A DNA stretch of 64,000 nt, from contig JAANDG010000478.1 of assembly GCA_036852015.1 (NCBI GenBank), positions 50,968-114,967 on the forward strand. Direction: 5' to 3'. Each line of letters starts with the position of its first letter. Within the stretch, counting starts at the first letter, position 1. This DNA comes from Pelodera strongyloides (taxonomy: Eukaryota; Nematoda; Chromadorea; Rhabditida; Rhabditidae). This document shows, piece after piece, positions 21,816 through 32,062 of this stretch. The position numbers were made by a program, and so were the translations under genes. The notes beneath the pieces were generated by a model, which was given only the letters and a program-made list of their open reading frames with translations, did no database searches and was not told the origin of the DNA.

Positions 21816-23765
21816 CATGTAGATCTGCAGGCCTGTACAAAGCTTAGAGCTTCTCTACGAGACTCGTAACCAATTGCAATCGACTCAGCATGGTCGAATT
21901 AGTATAGATACGTGTCCCGCAAGACACGTGTCTCATAGTTTCAGTCCTCAAGTCCATCTTATTCCTCTCGCTGAACTTTGAAAGCTCGAAATTGAAAATG
22001 CAAATACAGGTAAAATGTCCATGTTTCAGAACAAACTCTTATCAACACTGAACTTATGAAAATTTAGTGAGGACTCTCGTATGAAAATTTAGTGAGGACT
22101 GAAACTATGAGACACGTGTCTTGCGGGACATGTATCTATACTAATTCAACCATGCTGAGTCGATTGCAATTGGTTGCGAGTCTCGTAGAGAAGCTCTAAG
22201 CTTCGTACAGGCCTGCAGATCAACATTATGGGTGATGCCAGCATGTAGATCTGCAGGCCTGTACAAAGCTTAGAGCTTCTCTACGAGACTCGTAACCAAT
22301 TGCAATCGACTCAGCATGGTCGAATTAGTATAGATACGTGTCCCGCAAGACACGTGTCTCATAGTTTCAGTCCTCAAGTCCATCTTATTCCTCTTGCTGA
22401 ACTTTGAAAGCTCGAAATTGAAAATGCAAATACAGGTAAAATGTCCATGTTTCAGAACAAACTCTTATCAACACTGAACTTAGAAAATTTAGTGAGGACT
22501 CTCGTATGAAAATTTAGTGAGGACTGAAACTATGAGACACGTGTCTTGCGGGACATGTATCTATACTAATTCAACCATGCTGAGTCGATTGCAATTGGTT
22601 GCGAGTCTCGTAGAGAAGCTCTAAGCTTTGTACAGGCCTGCAGATCTACATGCTGGCATCACCCATAATGTTGATCTGCAGGCCTGTACAAAGCTTAGAG
22701 CTTCTCTACGAGACTCGTAACCAATTGCAATCGACTCAGCATGGTCGAATTAGTATAGATACGTGTCCCGCAAGACACGTGTCTCATAGTTTCAGTCCTC
22801 ACTAAATTTTCATAAGAATTCAGCAAACCTATAGTTGAACTCTTATGAAAATTTAGTGAGGACTGAAACTATGAGACACGTGTCTTGCGGGACACGTATC
22901 TATACTAATTCGACCATGCTGAGTCGATTGCAATTGGTTGCGAGTCTCGTAGAGAAGCTCTAAGCTTTGTACAGGCCTGCAGATCTACATGCTGGCATCA
23001 CCCATAATGTTGATCTGCAGGCCTGTACGAAGCTTAGAGCTTCTCTACGAGACTCGCAACCAATTGCAATCGACTCAGCATGGTTGAATTAGTATAGATA
23101 CGTGTCCCGCAAGACACGTGTCTCATAGTTTCAGTCCTCACTAAATTTTCATAAGAATTCAGCAAACCTATAGTTGAACTCTTACGAAAATTTAGTGAGG
23201 ACTGAAACTATGAGACACGTGTCTTGCGGGACACGTATCTATACTAATTCGACCATGCTGAGTCGATTGCAATTGGTTGCGAGTCTCGTAGAGAAGCTCT
23301 AAGCTTTGTACAGGCCTGCAGATCTACATGCTGGCATCCCCATAATGTTGATCTGCAGGCCTGTACAAGCTTAGAGCTTCTCTACGAGACTCGTAACCAA
23401 TTGCAATCGACTCAGCATGGTCGAATTAGTATAGATACGTGTCCCGCAAGACACGTGTCTCATAGTTTCAGTCCTCACTAAATTTTCATAAGAATTCAGC
23501 AAACCTATAGTTGAATTCTTATGAAAATTTACTGAGGACTGAAACTATGAGACACGTGTCTTGCGGGACACGTATCTATACTAATTCGACCATGCTGAGT
23601 CGATTGCAATTGGTTGCGAGTCTCGTAGAGAAGCTCTAAGCTTTGTACAGGCCTGCAGATCTACATGCTGGCATCACCCATAATGTAGATCTGCAGGCCT
23701 GTACAAAGCTTAGAGCTTCTCTACGAGGCATAGTCGATTTAGTATAGATACATGTCCCGTAAGTT
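21816..23765. repeat. Tandem array of palindromes
   Basis: Five complete palindromes and one truncated copy in a row (starts near 21,816, 22,241, 22,671, 23,011, 23,350 and 23,685). Each has arms of roughly 140 bp running from GATCTGCAGGCCTGTAC to GTTTCAGTCCTCA, then the reverse complement. The first two have a spacer of about 120 bp in the middle; the next three have a short, itself palindromic, spacer of about 50 bp. Short linkers of about 20 bp (ATGCTGGCATCACCC) join the units, and the first linker is in the opposite orientation. The arms keep near identity. Confidence 0.9.
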
Positions 23766-23827
23766 TTCACAACTTGTTCAAGCATCTATGTAAACATTGC
23801 CTGCCAATCTGAAATGACACTGCTCAC

Positions 23828-25157
23828 CTGCAGAAAGTCCCGAATTCGATGGCTAATTCCTTAGTCTTCCGCGAGAGCGACTGTACGCGCACGTTCAATA
23901 ACTGACTGTTTGCGCATTCTTCGGTGAGATGTATTACGCTATCCTGAAAATAAGTCAGGTAAACAGAGCAAGGGACCACTCATCCGCAATTCGTCCTGTG
24001 CGTCACTCCCTTGGGGTTAGTTAGTCATGTTGTTGAGAAATTAAACCACTCACCTCAAACACGTGCAGGCACAAAGCGCAGAATCCTATTTCCTTCTTCC
24101 CAAGGTACTTAGGTGCGAGGAACGGCTGCGTTAATATGAAGTTTTCGTCCTTCGCAAGTTCTAAATGAATCATCAGACTGACTATAAATGCGCTTATTAT
24201 TTCCTCTTATAGAAAAGGTGGGCAACAAGGCACTGGGGATGTACTTACTTGTAAGCACGACATCGACTAACGCCCTTTGTGATTCAAGTTGAGTACTTGG
24301 AATCCTCGACGGAACCTCATCTATAGGCACTGAAGTGAGTCGTTCAATGAACCTAAACATGCAACTTAGTTTGTCGCGTTTGGAATGTGATGTGCCATGC
24401 TACTGTAAGGCATCCTACATAACATGTGATGTGCAGTAAGACTGTAGAATACTCACCGGTCAAATATTCGCCGCAGTGGTGCAACACGTGCGTATCCATT
24501 ACATTCATGTTTGACGCCGCGTATGTAGTCGTCCAGTATCCCTTTTTCTGCACAAGGCAGACTGTCTGTAACAAGAGCAAGATATTATTTTGTTAGCGAA
24601 ACCCAGCGGACACGTCTGCCACTTCCCTCGGCGTAGTCGAATTAGTATTGTTTTTACGCTTCAAGAGCGTGCACCTTTATTCAAGGGAGTTCAAATATCC
24701 AGTTTCAAAGTGTGCTTATGACATATTCCGCAGAGGTCCTGAGCAGTAGGCGACGAGTTTTCCAGATGAACCGGAATGGAACTGAGTGAGGAATAAAACT
24801 ATTGCTAACGTGCCTTACGGAACCTGTCATTAGCTCAAAACTTTCAAAAATAGCTTATGGACTCACCGCGCCATGCATTGGCAAATTCCACTGCAGTGGG
24901 GCCGACCCTCTTCCGTGAAAAAAAACAACGCTTTAGTCGACGTCTAAAAACTTTACAATGGAAATTGGTTACCGTAGTGGCATACAAACTTGCTACCGTA
25001 GTCTTTGCACTCGGCGCAGTATACTTAGCTTGAAATAAGTTTCAGTGTTGTCTCAAGGCACGTTTGCACACGTGCCTTGAGGAATATGTTCCAGCTACGC
25101 ACCGAATAGGAATAAAATACTTACTCGAATTGCCTCTTTTTGTGGCGATTCACACAT
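23828..25157 (-). CDS. Orphan protein, at least 7 exons
   Basis: Minus-strand exons by GT/AG and phase: 25157-25125 (ATG start MCESPQKEAIR), 25023-24973, 24909-24867, 24565-24457, 24352-24249, 24160-24054, 23943-23828. Every junction is in frame. The chain includes RVGPTAVEFANAWRD, SLPCAEKGILDDYIRGVKHE, FIERLTSVPIDEVPSRIP, LAKDENFILTQPFLAPKYLG, EIGFCALCLHVFE and LTEECANSQLLNVRVQSLS. I do not recognise the family; there are scattered cysteines but no clear zinc motif. The last exon ends with a donor (GTGAGC), so more exons lie downstream, beyond or under the palindrome array. Its start lies about 500 bp after the stop of the next minus-strand gene, so the two could be operon partners. The start Met is a guess; an upstream acceptor TTTAAG is also possible. 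Confidence 0.65.
24652..24772. repeat. Dispersed repeat, copy 1
   Basis: About 120 bp beginning TTTTACGCTTCAAGAGCGTG and containing CCTGAGCAGTA. It matches 54,568-54,680 at roughly 85 percent by eye. It lies in an intron of the orphan gene. Confidence 0.8.
25052..25081. other. Perfect 12-bp hairpin in an intron
   Basis: CTCAAGGCACGT and ACGTGCCTTGAG are exact reverse complements around a 6-nt loop. It lies in the first intron of the orphan gene. Function unknown. Confidence 0.6.
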
Positions 25158-25507
25158 GAGCGTGCAGGACAGGACCGCAGTAGCGCTTAAACAGTACGTA
25201 CGTACTTTCAGGATACGTTTAACGACACACGTAACGCACGATAATCAGACAATATGCATAATATATTTATAAAGATGAAGCGGTGCTTGAACCTCTTGGC
25301 TGTAATAACAGAACGTGTTTAAAAAACATTTTTATTAATATGGAATACATCGAGTAAATTTATGTACAAAAAACCGCCTATTGGGTAAACATCAGTTTTT
25401 ACTTGTCAACTGGCCATATTTTCTTGCAAGCCTAGTAGAAAATGCAATCTTCAAATCCCCAATAACTTTTTTTCTATCTGTTTCCGACATTTTATTTTTT
25501 TTTATTT

Positions 25508-25510
25508 CCT

Positions 25511-25541
<31 letters not shown>

Positions 25542-25575
25542 GTCTCTCTCTCTCTCTCTGTCTCTCTCTCTCTCT
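25508..25575. repeat. CT microsatellite
   Basis: Long (CT)n run with a few interruptions, between the two minus-strand genes. Confidence 0.95.
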
Positions 25576-25658
25576 AAGCAGCATGGAATTCTGATTTGAA
25601 TGATATCTATGAATCGAACATCAACCGGACAAGTAAAAACTGAAATGGTTCCCGCCAA

Positions 25659-26896
25659 TTAACGCTCGAATTCGGATTCGGAGTTTTCGGCAACTTGCTC
25701 TTTTTCTTCCACGTGGCTTTCCTCGTCCTCCACTACGATCACCGGTCCTCCAGGGCGAGCAGCAGCTGAAAGCTCAATAGTCAGCCTAGATGTGTCATAA
25801 CATATTAAATGGTACTAAGGCATGTCTCAATAAGTAATATATTTTATATTCATGTGTCATGATCATGGATAAAGGATCACCTCTGTACTGGTAGTTAACT
25901 CCCTCCAGTGAGGACAGGTATACGGAATGATGCTCTCCATATACCGTCAGGCACCTCATGCAATGCGACATCTTTGGCCGGCCCAAGTTCATGAGGCGGC
26001 GCAAGAACGGCTCGCCTCCGTCGTCACAAAGGATCTCGGCCTTCGTCCGTGTACCCTCCCATAGGTTTGGGCGACCAACAGCTTGCAGGCTGTTCAGTTT
26101 TATGGGCCACATCCAACCGGGCGGATAGTCCAGGTCGTAGCTGTAGTGCCCATTGCCGTGTCCATTGACTTCCTAAACGTGATAGAAAGTGAATAGGCCT
26201 TGAACGTAGTGAGTGAATATGGCGCCGATACCGCTAGGTAAGATCAGGACACTAAACCATCTTACTATATGTTCACGTTGCATGCCTCTCTTTACAAGTC
26301 GCGCAACGGTTGAACAACATAACCAAAAAAGGACAAAAGCTTACCAAATTCAATGCAGCCACGGGCGCAGAGTGCAGTTCGAGGAACGGGAGCCAGGAGT
26401 TCTTCGAATATCCAAGCACAGTGTTGGTTGGATCCAACAGCAGGGCCCTCTGGAGGGAACACATCTTGTCCCACTTGGGTTCCTGTGGGCACCCCCACAG
26501 GCGCCCAGGAAACAGCTCTTGGCCAGTTCGCATTCTTCTTGGCTTGGTGTGCCTCCTTGTCGAAGTCTCGGCGCTTCAGCGCAGAATCGAGCTCACACTC
26601 TGAAAATCCTCAATATAGCTAAATAAATACAGTAACCCTTCCACCGTTATCTGCAGAGTATGGAAGTGTCCGTCTTAGTTACGCCTGTATGTATGGCCCA
26701 AACAAACGAGCCGGAAAATTCACAAATCTTATCAAAAAATTACTAGAGTGACAACAGTAATGAAACGTACTCCCGGTGACGACCAGGACGCGTTGCACCA
26801 GTTCGTAAGCACGCTCCTGCAACAATGAGTCGACCACTTGACCCAACATTCTCTTGATTGATGCCACAGTGATGTGACCATCCGTTTCGCCTTCAT
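25659..26896 (-). CDS. 3' end of an unrecognised gene (4 exons, stop included)
   Basis: Minus-strand exons: 26896-26771, 26599-26345, 26168-25881, 25765-25659 (TAA). All phases fit if the third exon uses the acceptor ending GGAAG. Parts read DGHITVASIKRMLGQVVD, SLLQERAYELVQRVLVV, CELDSALKRRDFDKEAH, CAWIFEELLAPVPRTAL, YSYDLDYPPGWMWPIKLN and RPKMSHCMRCLTVYGEHH. The C-terminus is acidic (VEDEESHVEEKEQVAENS). No family was recognised. The first exon starts with two bases of a split codon, so upstream exons exist, but the sequence beyond 26,955 is an inverted-repeat element. The exon at 31,915-32,062 has the complementary phase and is a candidate for the missing upstream exon. Confidence 0.7.
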
Positions 26897-26954
26897 CTGA
26901 AACATATGTCGTAATAGGCTGTGTGTATCAATACCAAAAGCCAAAAGCAATAAA

Positions 26955-27986
26955 CAATTTTATCGTGAAAAAGTGCTCTGTTTTAGGTAGAAGTTTTTGG
27001 CTCTTCTGCGCCATCATTGTTATGAGGTAACTAATGGAAAATTTAGCGGCGACAAAAAGAGACCAATTCGGTTGTGGGCCACATCTACAAAAAGTGAAAA
27101 ATTCACAATGTTAATACGTAACTATATGAAAATGAGCAGTCGGTCTCTTCCGACTGCAGGAATAGGCCTTCGGCCGATTGTTACCCTACTACTTAAATGT
27201 CCTATGATACTATGATGCTTTACTTTTATTTGCTAATTATTTATCCAATGGGGAGCCAAAATAGCGGCTGGAGAAAAGGTGTAACGATAGACGTATAGTT
27301 TTTAGCACAACTCAAACTTGGAGGCTAGCACTTGAGCAGTCACACCGGTGTAAGTTAAACAAAAACATGTCTGTTCAGTGAATAGAAAGCGAACTATGCG
27401 AATGAAAATTATCTATGAAGTATATTTCACTAAGCGAGACCATTTTCAGATATGTTACGTATTTGTCGCGTTTTGATACTGATAGATTGTTATGTGAGAC
27501 TGTCAATTGGCATTTATATCATTGGTATGCCACAAAAGGCGTAATACCCCACTAGCTTCAAAAAATTACACTTCCTACCTTAAATTATCCACTTGCTCAA
27601 TTCTCTTTAAGTCTAATTCCATAGGTCGCAGCACATTTCAAAAGTTTACGTGAACCAGCAGACAAATGGAGCGCCGCAATTTTTGGCTCCCCGTTGGATA
27701 AATAATTAGCAAATAAAAGTAAAGCATCATAGTATCATAGGAAATTTAAGTAGTAGGGTAACAATCGGCCGAAGGCCGATTCCTGCAGTCGGAAGAGACC
27801 GACTGCTCATTTTCATATAGTTACGTATTAACATTATGAATTTTTCACTTTTTGTAGATGTGGCCCACAACCGAATTGGTCTCTTTTTGTCGCCGCTAAA
27901 TTTTCCATTAGTTACCTCATAACAATGATGGCGCAGAAGAGCCAAAAACTTCTACCTAAAACAGAGCACTTTTTCACGATAAAATA
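26955..27986. mobile_element. Element with 300-bp terminal inverted repeats (Q ... Q')
   Basis: 26,955-27,253 and 27,690-27,986 are inverted copies, differing by a few bases, around a unique centre of about 440 bp. Each arm carries two tight hairpins: CAGTCGGTCTCTTCCGACTG, and GGCC/GGCC around a GAA or TTC loop. The small ORF over each arm, starting MALLRHHCYEVTNGKF, is probably not a gene. No transposase is seen. A third arm is at 36,985-37,285 and a hairpin fragment at 55,171-55,235. Confidence 0.7.
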
Positions 27987-28092
27987 ATTTTCCTCTTTTT
28001 AGAGATATTTGGAAAATATCAAGCCAAACTAATTCAGATATAGCTATTAGACGCGGCTATTGTAATGTCCGGACACTCCGTATTATCCGTTA
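27625..28092. repeat. Segment duplicated in inverse at 36,557-37,346
   Basis: The inner arm of the Q element plus about 100 bp of flank matches the reverse complement of 36,557-37,346. That copy has about 318 extra bases (36,612-36,930) that include MITE A copy 2. The duplication ends exactly where the 242-bp array starts at 37,347. Confidence 0.8.
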
Positions 28093-28930
28093 CAAAATGT
28101 ATGATTGGGTTGTTATGTAGACGGACTCTTAACAACATGTGTGTAATATGTGGGAGACTTGGACTCCTGTGGTGTAGCGGAATATTAACAACACATAGAT
28201 CATATTGTAATTGGGCATTGGGGAAGAAAGGATGCTACTGTAGTTTGGAGTAGCACATGCTGTTGCCACGACAAGCAACGCTCTGACGTGAGAGTCGCGG
28301 CTAGGCCACGCCTCTCAACGACCAGGCAGTTAGAGAGAGAGTGAGGGTGTAACATCCCCCCTTCCCTTTGTTGGAGTTCGCCCTATTTATTCAAAAAATA
28401 GTAATACAGGAAAAATAATGCTTAGGTATGCTTATAGAAGTTGGGTACAGTATGTTGCGAGGTCCCGCTGGCGATGGTCTTAAAATAAAATGTTAATTTC
28501 ATTGAAAGAAAACCTTATAAACATACACTTAGCTAAGAGGAGATTTTGCCTACGGTTTAGTTATGGTAGTTGTATTTGAGGTAATAAATGAAATAGTTGA
28601 AGTTATATAAATTGCATAAAGTTAACGTGAAATGGTTTTTATGTTACTTAAGCTTAGTTGGCAAAAGTTATTGTTATTACTGAAGAAAAATATGAAATAG
28701 TTGGACAAAGACAATTGGTTGGTCATTATTGAATTGAAAATGCTTTTCAAAAAATGGTTGATTTGATGTTTTGACTTAGCTAGGGGAGTGGTATGGCGAA
28801 AGCTTTTAATGTGTTATGTTAAATGGAAAAACATGAAGTGAATGGGGCAGTGCACACCGATTAGCTCGAATGATCTAGCTAGCGCTCATTTTTTTAGACT
28901 ACTTGGGATGGATTTCAGATACTTTCTAAT
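28093..28930. other. No gene seen; possible LTR start
   Basis: A purine run (GAGAGAGAGTGAGGG) ends at about 28,349 and is followed at once by TGTAACATCCCCCC, which has the look of a polypurine tract next to an LTR. The other end of such an LTR was not found. The rest is T- and A-rich. Confidence 0.3.
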
Positions 28931-28990
28931 GCGCTAGTCTTGCTTAGCTACGGTTCTATAATGGTGTTGCACTGGGGGATGGCGACGATG

Positions 28991-29070
28991 GTTTATTCTG
29001 GAGTGACCTTCTCCATGGTTTATTCTGGAGTGACCTTCTCCATGGTTTGTTCTGGAGTGACCTTCTCCGT
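28991..29070. repeat. 27-bp tandem repeat, 3 copies
   Basis: The unit contains TTCTGGAGTGACCTTCTCC and keeps a multiple of three, so a minus-strand ORF (29,308-28,934) carries the peptide GEGHSRINH three times. Whether that ORF is expressed is unknown. Confidence 0.85.
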
Positions 29071-29624
29071 ACGAATGTCTTCTTCGCTGAGGTTCTTCTG
29101 AAGTCATGCACGTGGCTGTGTGCAGTCTGATGAGATTATCGAACGTCGCGTACGGGCACACTGGATCCATGGGTGTGACGGAGTACGTATGGTCTATGCA
29201 GCCTTGAAGCGACGTGCGAGAGGCACATGATCGTCCGGTCGCTACTTGCGTCCTGAAGTTCGTTTTCTGAGGACATTGACGGGCTGCATTTGACGATGTG
29301 TTGCTCACGTGGGTTTTGCGAAAGTTAACGTTTCTTGAAGTAGGCCGAGATGATGTTCTTGTTCTTGAAAAAGTGCTCGGCTGCGTCCTTCGCGTCTTCA
29401 GTTAACCTCATTTCATGGTCGTGTACTGCTCGAAAAGTGTTGACATCTGCTATTGTTTGGCGAAGCAGTTTATGACCGTAGTTTCCGAAGATTTCCAATA
29501 ATATGACGTAGATCGACGGAATTCCTCCGAGAGTTACTGGTCAGTTCCGTTCCGGTTCATATGGCTCACTGGCTTTCTGGTACTTCGTGCCAGTTAAAGC
29601 GTTGATGGGCCAAATACATCTGAG

Positions 29625-29843
29625 GACAGTGGTTGATGCAAGGACGCGTGGCGGAGTGGCCAGTGACGTAGAGGAACGAAACCCCGTCACTTGGAGTTGG
29701 CAGAGAGGCCTGTGAGCCCCCCATCCCTTCGGACTCAGAAGACCAAGAAGACGTCAAGCTTTCCCTGTTTCATTGCCTTACATTCTTGAGCCAATAAATA
29801 GATTCCGGCACCGTTGTTTCCACCGTTGAACCTAGTTCAAACA
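29625..29843 (+). repeat. 3' part of an LTR, with primer-site-like start
   Basis: Matches the inner two fifths of the LTR at 38,750-39,297, ending GTTCAAACA. Directly after it comes TGGCGACCGCGGCTCC, which begins TGG as a tRNA primer-binding site should. The 5' part of the LTR is missing. Confidence 0.6.
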
Positions 29844-29902
29844 TGGCGACCGCGGCTCCAGAACCTAGTTATTCCATAGCGACCGAGAAGGCGGTTGCAA
29901 AC

Positions 29903-29985
29903 CAGGGTGACCTAACAGGTGGTCACAAACCAGTATGACCTATCAGGTGGTCATGGCCAGAGTGACCTAACAGGTGGTCACACGG
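29903..29985. repeat. Tandem hairpin repeat after the LTR fragment
   Basis: Three copies of a unit of roughly 30 bp containing TGACCTAACAGGTGGTCA or a variant; each can fold on itself. It sits in what would be the leader of the retroelement. Confidence 0.6.
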
Positions 29986-30362
29986 GAGTCCTACTCCCAC
30001 AATCAAATCATTCTCATCTCAAGCTTTATCTCTCATCTTCATTCTATCTTCTATCTCATAACATTCCTCAGTATGAAAGGCGAAATTGTGAACGTGAGTG
30101 CGAGTACTGTCAAGGTAAAGGATAGTGTGAAAGACGGATATGGCCTCAGTTTATAGAATGACAAAGCGCAGTTTACGTAATTAGTTCATAATCCGAATAT
30201 GGCAGAATCATCTATTTAAAAAAAAAATTCTTGCTTGGGAGGTTGTGCTGCGCACATTTGAAAAGCAAGAAAATGAGTATGTGATTTGCATACGATCAAC
30301 TGAAGCGCTTGATTGGTAGTACATATACGATACTATCGAATACGTTGCAAATAATCAGTTAA

Positions 30363-30802
30363 AGGGAGAGGCCCATGAGAAAAAAGTTTTCCTCAATTTA
30401 CTTGCACGGCATGTCCGGAATTTCTGAAATATTACTATGAAAACCGCATTTCTTTGCACCTAGAACACACAGAGTTATTCCCCGGCAAACAGTTCGGCCA
30501 GGTACCGTAGTCAGAACCAATTTTTGCGCTTTTAAGGCATTATAGTATTAGAAACGCCTTTTTATTACCGTAGGAATGATCTTTATTCGTTTAACCATTA
30601 TTCTGAAGAGAAAGAAGGCTAATGGATGGATATAAACCGTAAAAACGTTTCCGACTACGGTACCTGGTCGAACTGTTTGCCCGGGAATAACTCCATGAGT
30701 TCAAGGCTTCAAGTAATGCGGTTTTCACGGTAATATTTCTGAAATTCCGTACATTCTGTGCTAGTAATTCGAGTACAACTTTTTTCTCATGGGCCTCTCC
30801 CT
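30363..30802. mobile_element. MITE family D (TTAA target)
   Basis: Palindromic element of about 440 bp with ends AGGGAGAGGCCCATGAG and CTCATGGGCCTCTCCCT, flanked by TTAA at 30359-30362 and 30803-30806. Confidence 0.85.
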
Positions 30803-30928
30803 TTAAAGACACGTTTGGGAGACATCGTATCTGAGAATTATAGTTAGAAATATCCTCGTTTGTGAGTTAGAGGATGTAGATAGTCTTCAATGAACTACCA
30901 CATAAGTTGGAATCTTCTCATTTGGGAG

Positions 30929-31839
30929 TGTTGCAACTCTACGTTGCAACTATAGAAATATAGAGAATTATCTATGAAACGTAGTCTAAAACATAGTTGT
31001 AACCTATGTCTAGTATTGGCGATGTTTATGCAATCACAGTAATTACGTACTGTATTAGCCTCTTAACTAATGTATAAATACTGTTGACTAAGACTAGAGA
31101 TTGTGGAAGCACTGGTGACAGAGCTCTACCAAGAGGCGGGCGTCCTCTCTAAAATACTCGCACAAGTTGGCAGAGTTCCTATAAACTGCCTAGGGTCTGA
31201 CAGAGCCCATAAGTCTGATCGCGGTTAACAGATCCGCTCCAAACTGTCTGGCCCTTGGACAGTGGTTGATGCAAGGACGCGTGGCGGAGTGTTGTTCTGG
31301 CACCGTTGTTTCCACCGTTGAACCTAGTTCAAACTATTTATTGGCTCAAGAATGTAAGGCAATGAAACAGGGAAAGCTTGACGTCTTCTTGGTCTTCTGA
31401 GTCCGAAGGGATGGGGGGCTCACAGGCCTCTCTGCCAACTCCAAGTGACGGGGTTTCGTTCCTCTACGTCACTGGCCACTCCGCCACGCGTCCTTGCATC
31501 AACCACTGTCCAAGGGCCAGACAGTTTGGAGCGGATCTGTTAACCGCGATCAGACTTATGGGCTCTGTCAGACCCTAGGCAGTTTATAGGAACTCTGCCA
31601 ACTTGTGCGAGTATTTTAGAGAGGACGCCCGCCTCTTGGTAGAGCTCTGTCACCAGTGCTTCCACAATCTCTAGTCTTAGTCAACAGTATTTATACATTA
31701 GTTAAGAGGCTAATACAGTACGTAATTACTGTGATTGCATAAACATCGCCAATACTAGACATAGGTTACAACTATGTTTTAGACTACGTTTCATAGATAA
31801 TTCTCTATATTTCTATAGTTGCAACGTAGAGTTGCAACA
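30929..31839. mobile_element. Fold-back LTR pair, copy 1
   Basis: An LTR and its reverse complement face each other around a loop containing CACCGTTGTTTCCACCG. Both outer ends are TGTTGCAAC / GTTGCAACA. One arm lacks an internal block of about 180 bp. The right flank is CACAT (31,840-31,844), matching the left flank of copy 2. The exon at 31,915 starts 75 bp further on. Confidence 0.8.
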
Positions 31840-31914
31840 CACATCATTTGGATCATGCCCTCCATAAAACCGTATTGTCATTTTTTACATGGCCTCACTG
31901 TGTTATCGTTTTAG

Positions 31915-32062
31915 CAGAAAGGGATGTTGCTGGAACTTGCAAACACCTACACCATGTATGTCACTCCAGCAATCGACAGCATGTTGGCCTTGTGCCGCGG
32001 AAATGCTGCTCTCTTCCAAGAGCACATGAAGAAGCTTGCGTTGCGATCTGGAAAACGACTGG
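31915..32062 (+). CDS. Isolated exon of an unrecognised gene
   Basis: After a TTATCGTTTTAG acceptor, 148 nt read QKGMLLELANTYTMYVTP, AIDSMLALCRGNAALFQ and EHMKKLALRSGKRL, then one base and the donor GTAGGT. It starts in phase 0 and ends in phase 1. No further exon of the same frame follows on this strand. Its start phase fits the end of the exon at 38,569-38,679, and its end phase fits the exon starting at 26,896 on the minus strand. Confidence 0.6.

Noticed and set aside
24973..25023. Zinc-finger-like reading (YCAECKDYGSK) of this exon
   Set aside because: That frame does not match the phase of the neighbouring exons. The frame starting YTAPSAKTT joins both sides cleanly.
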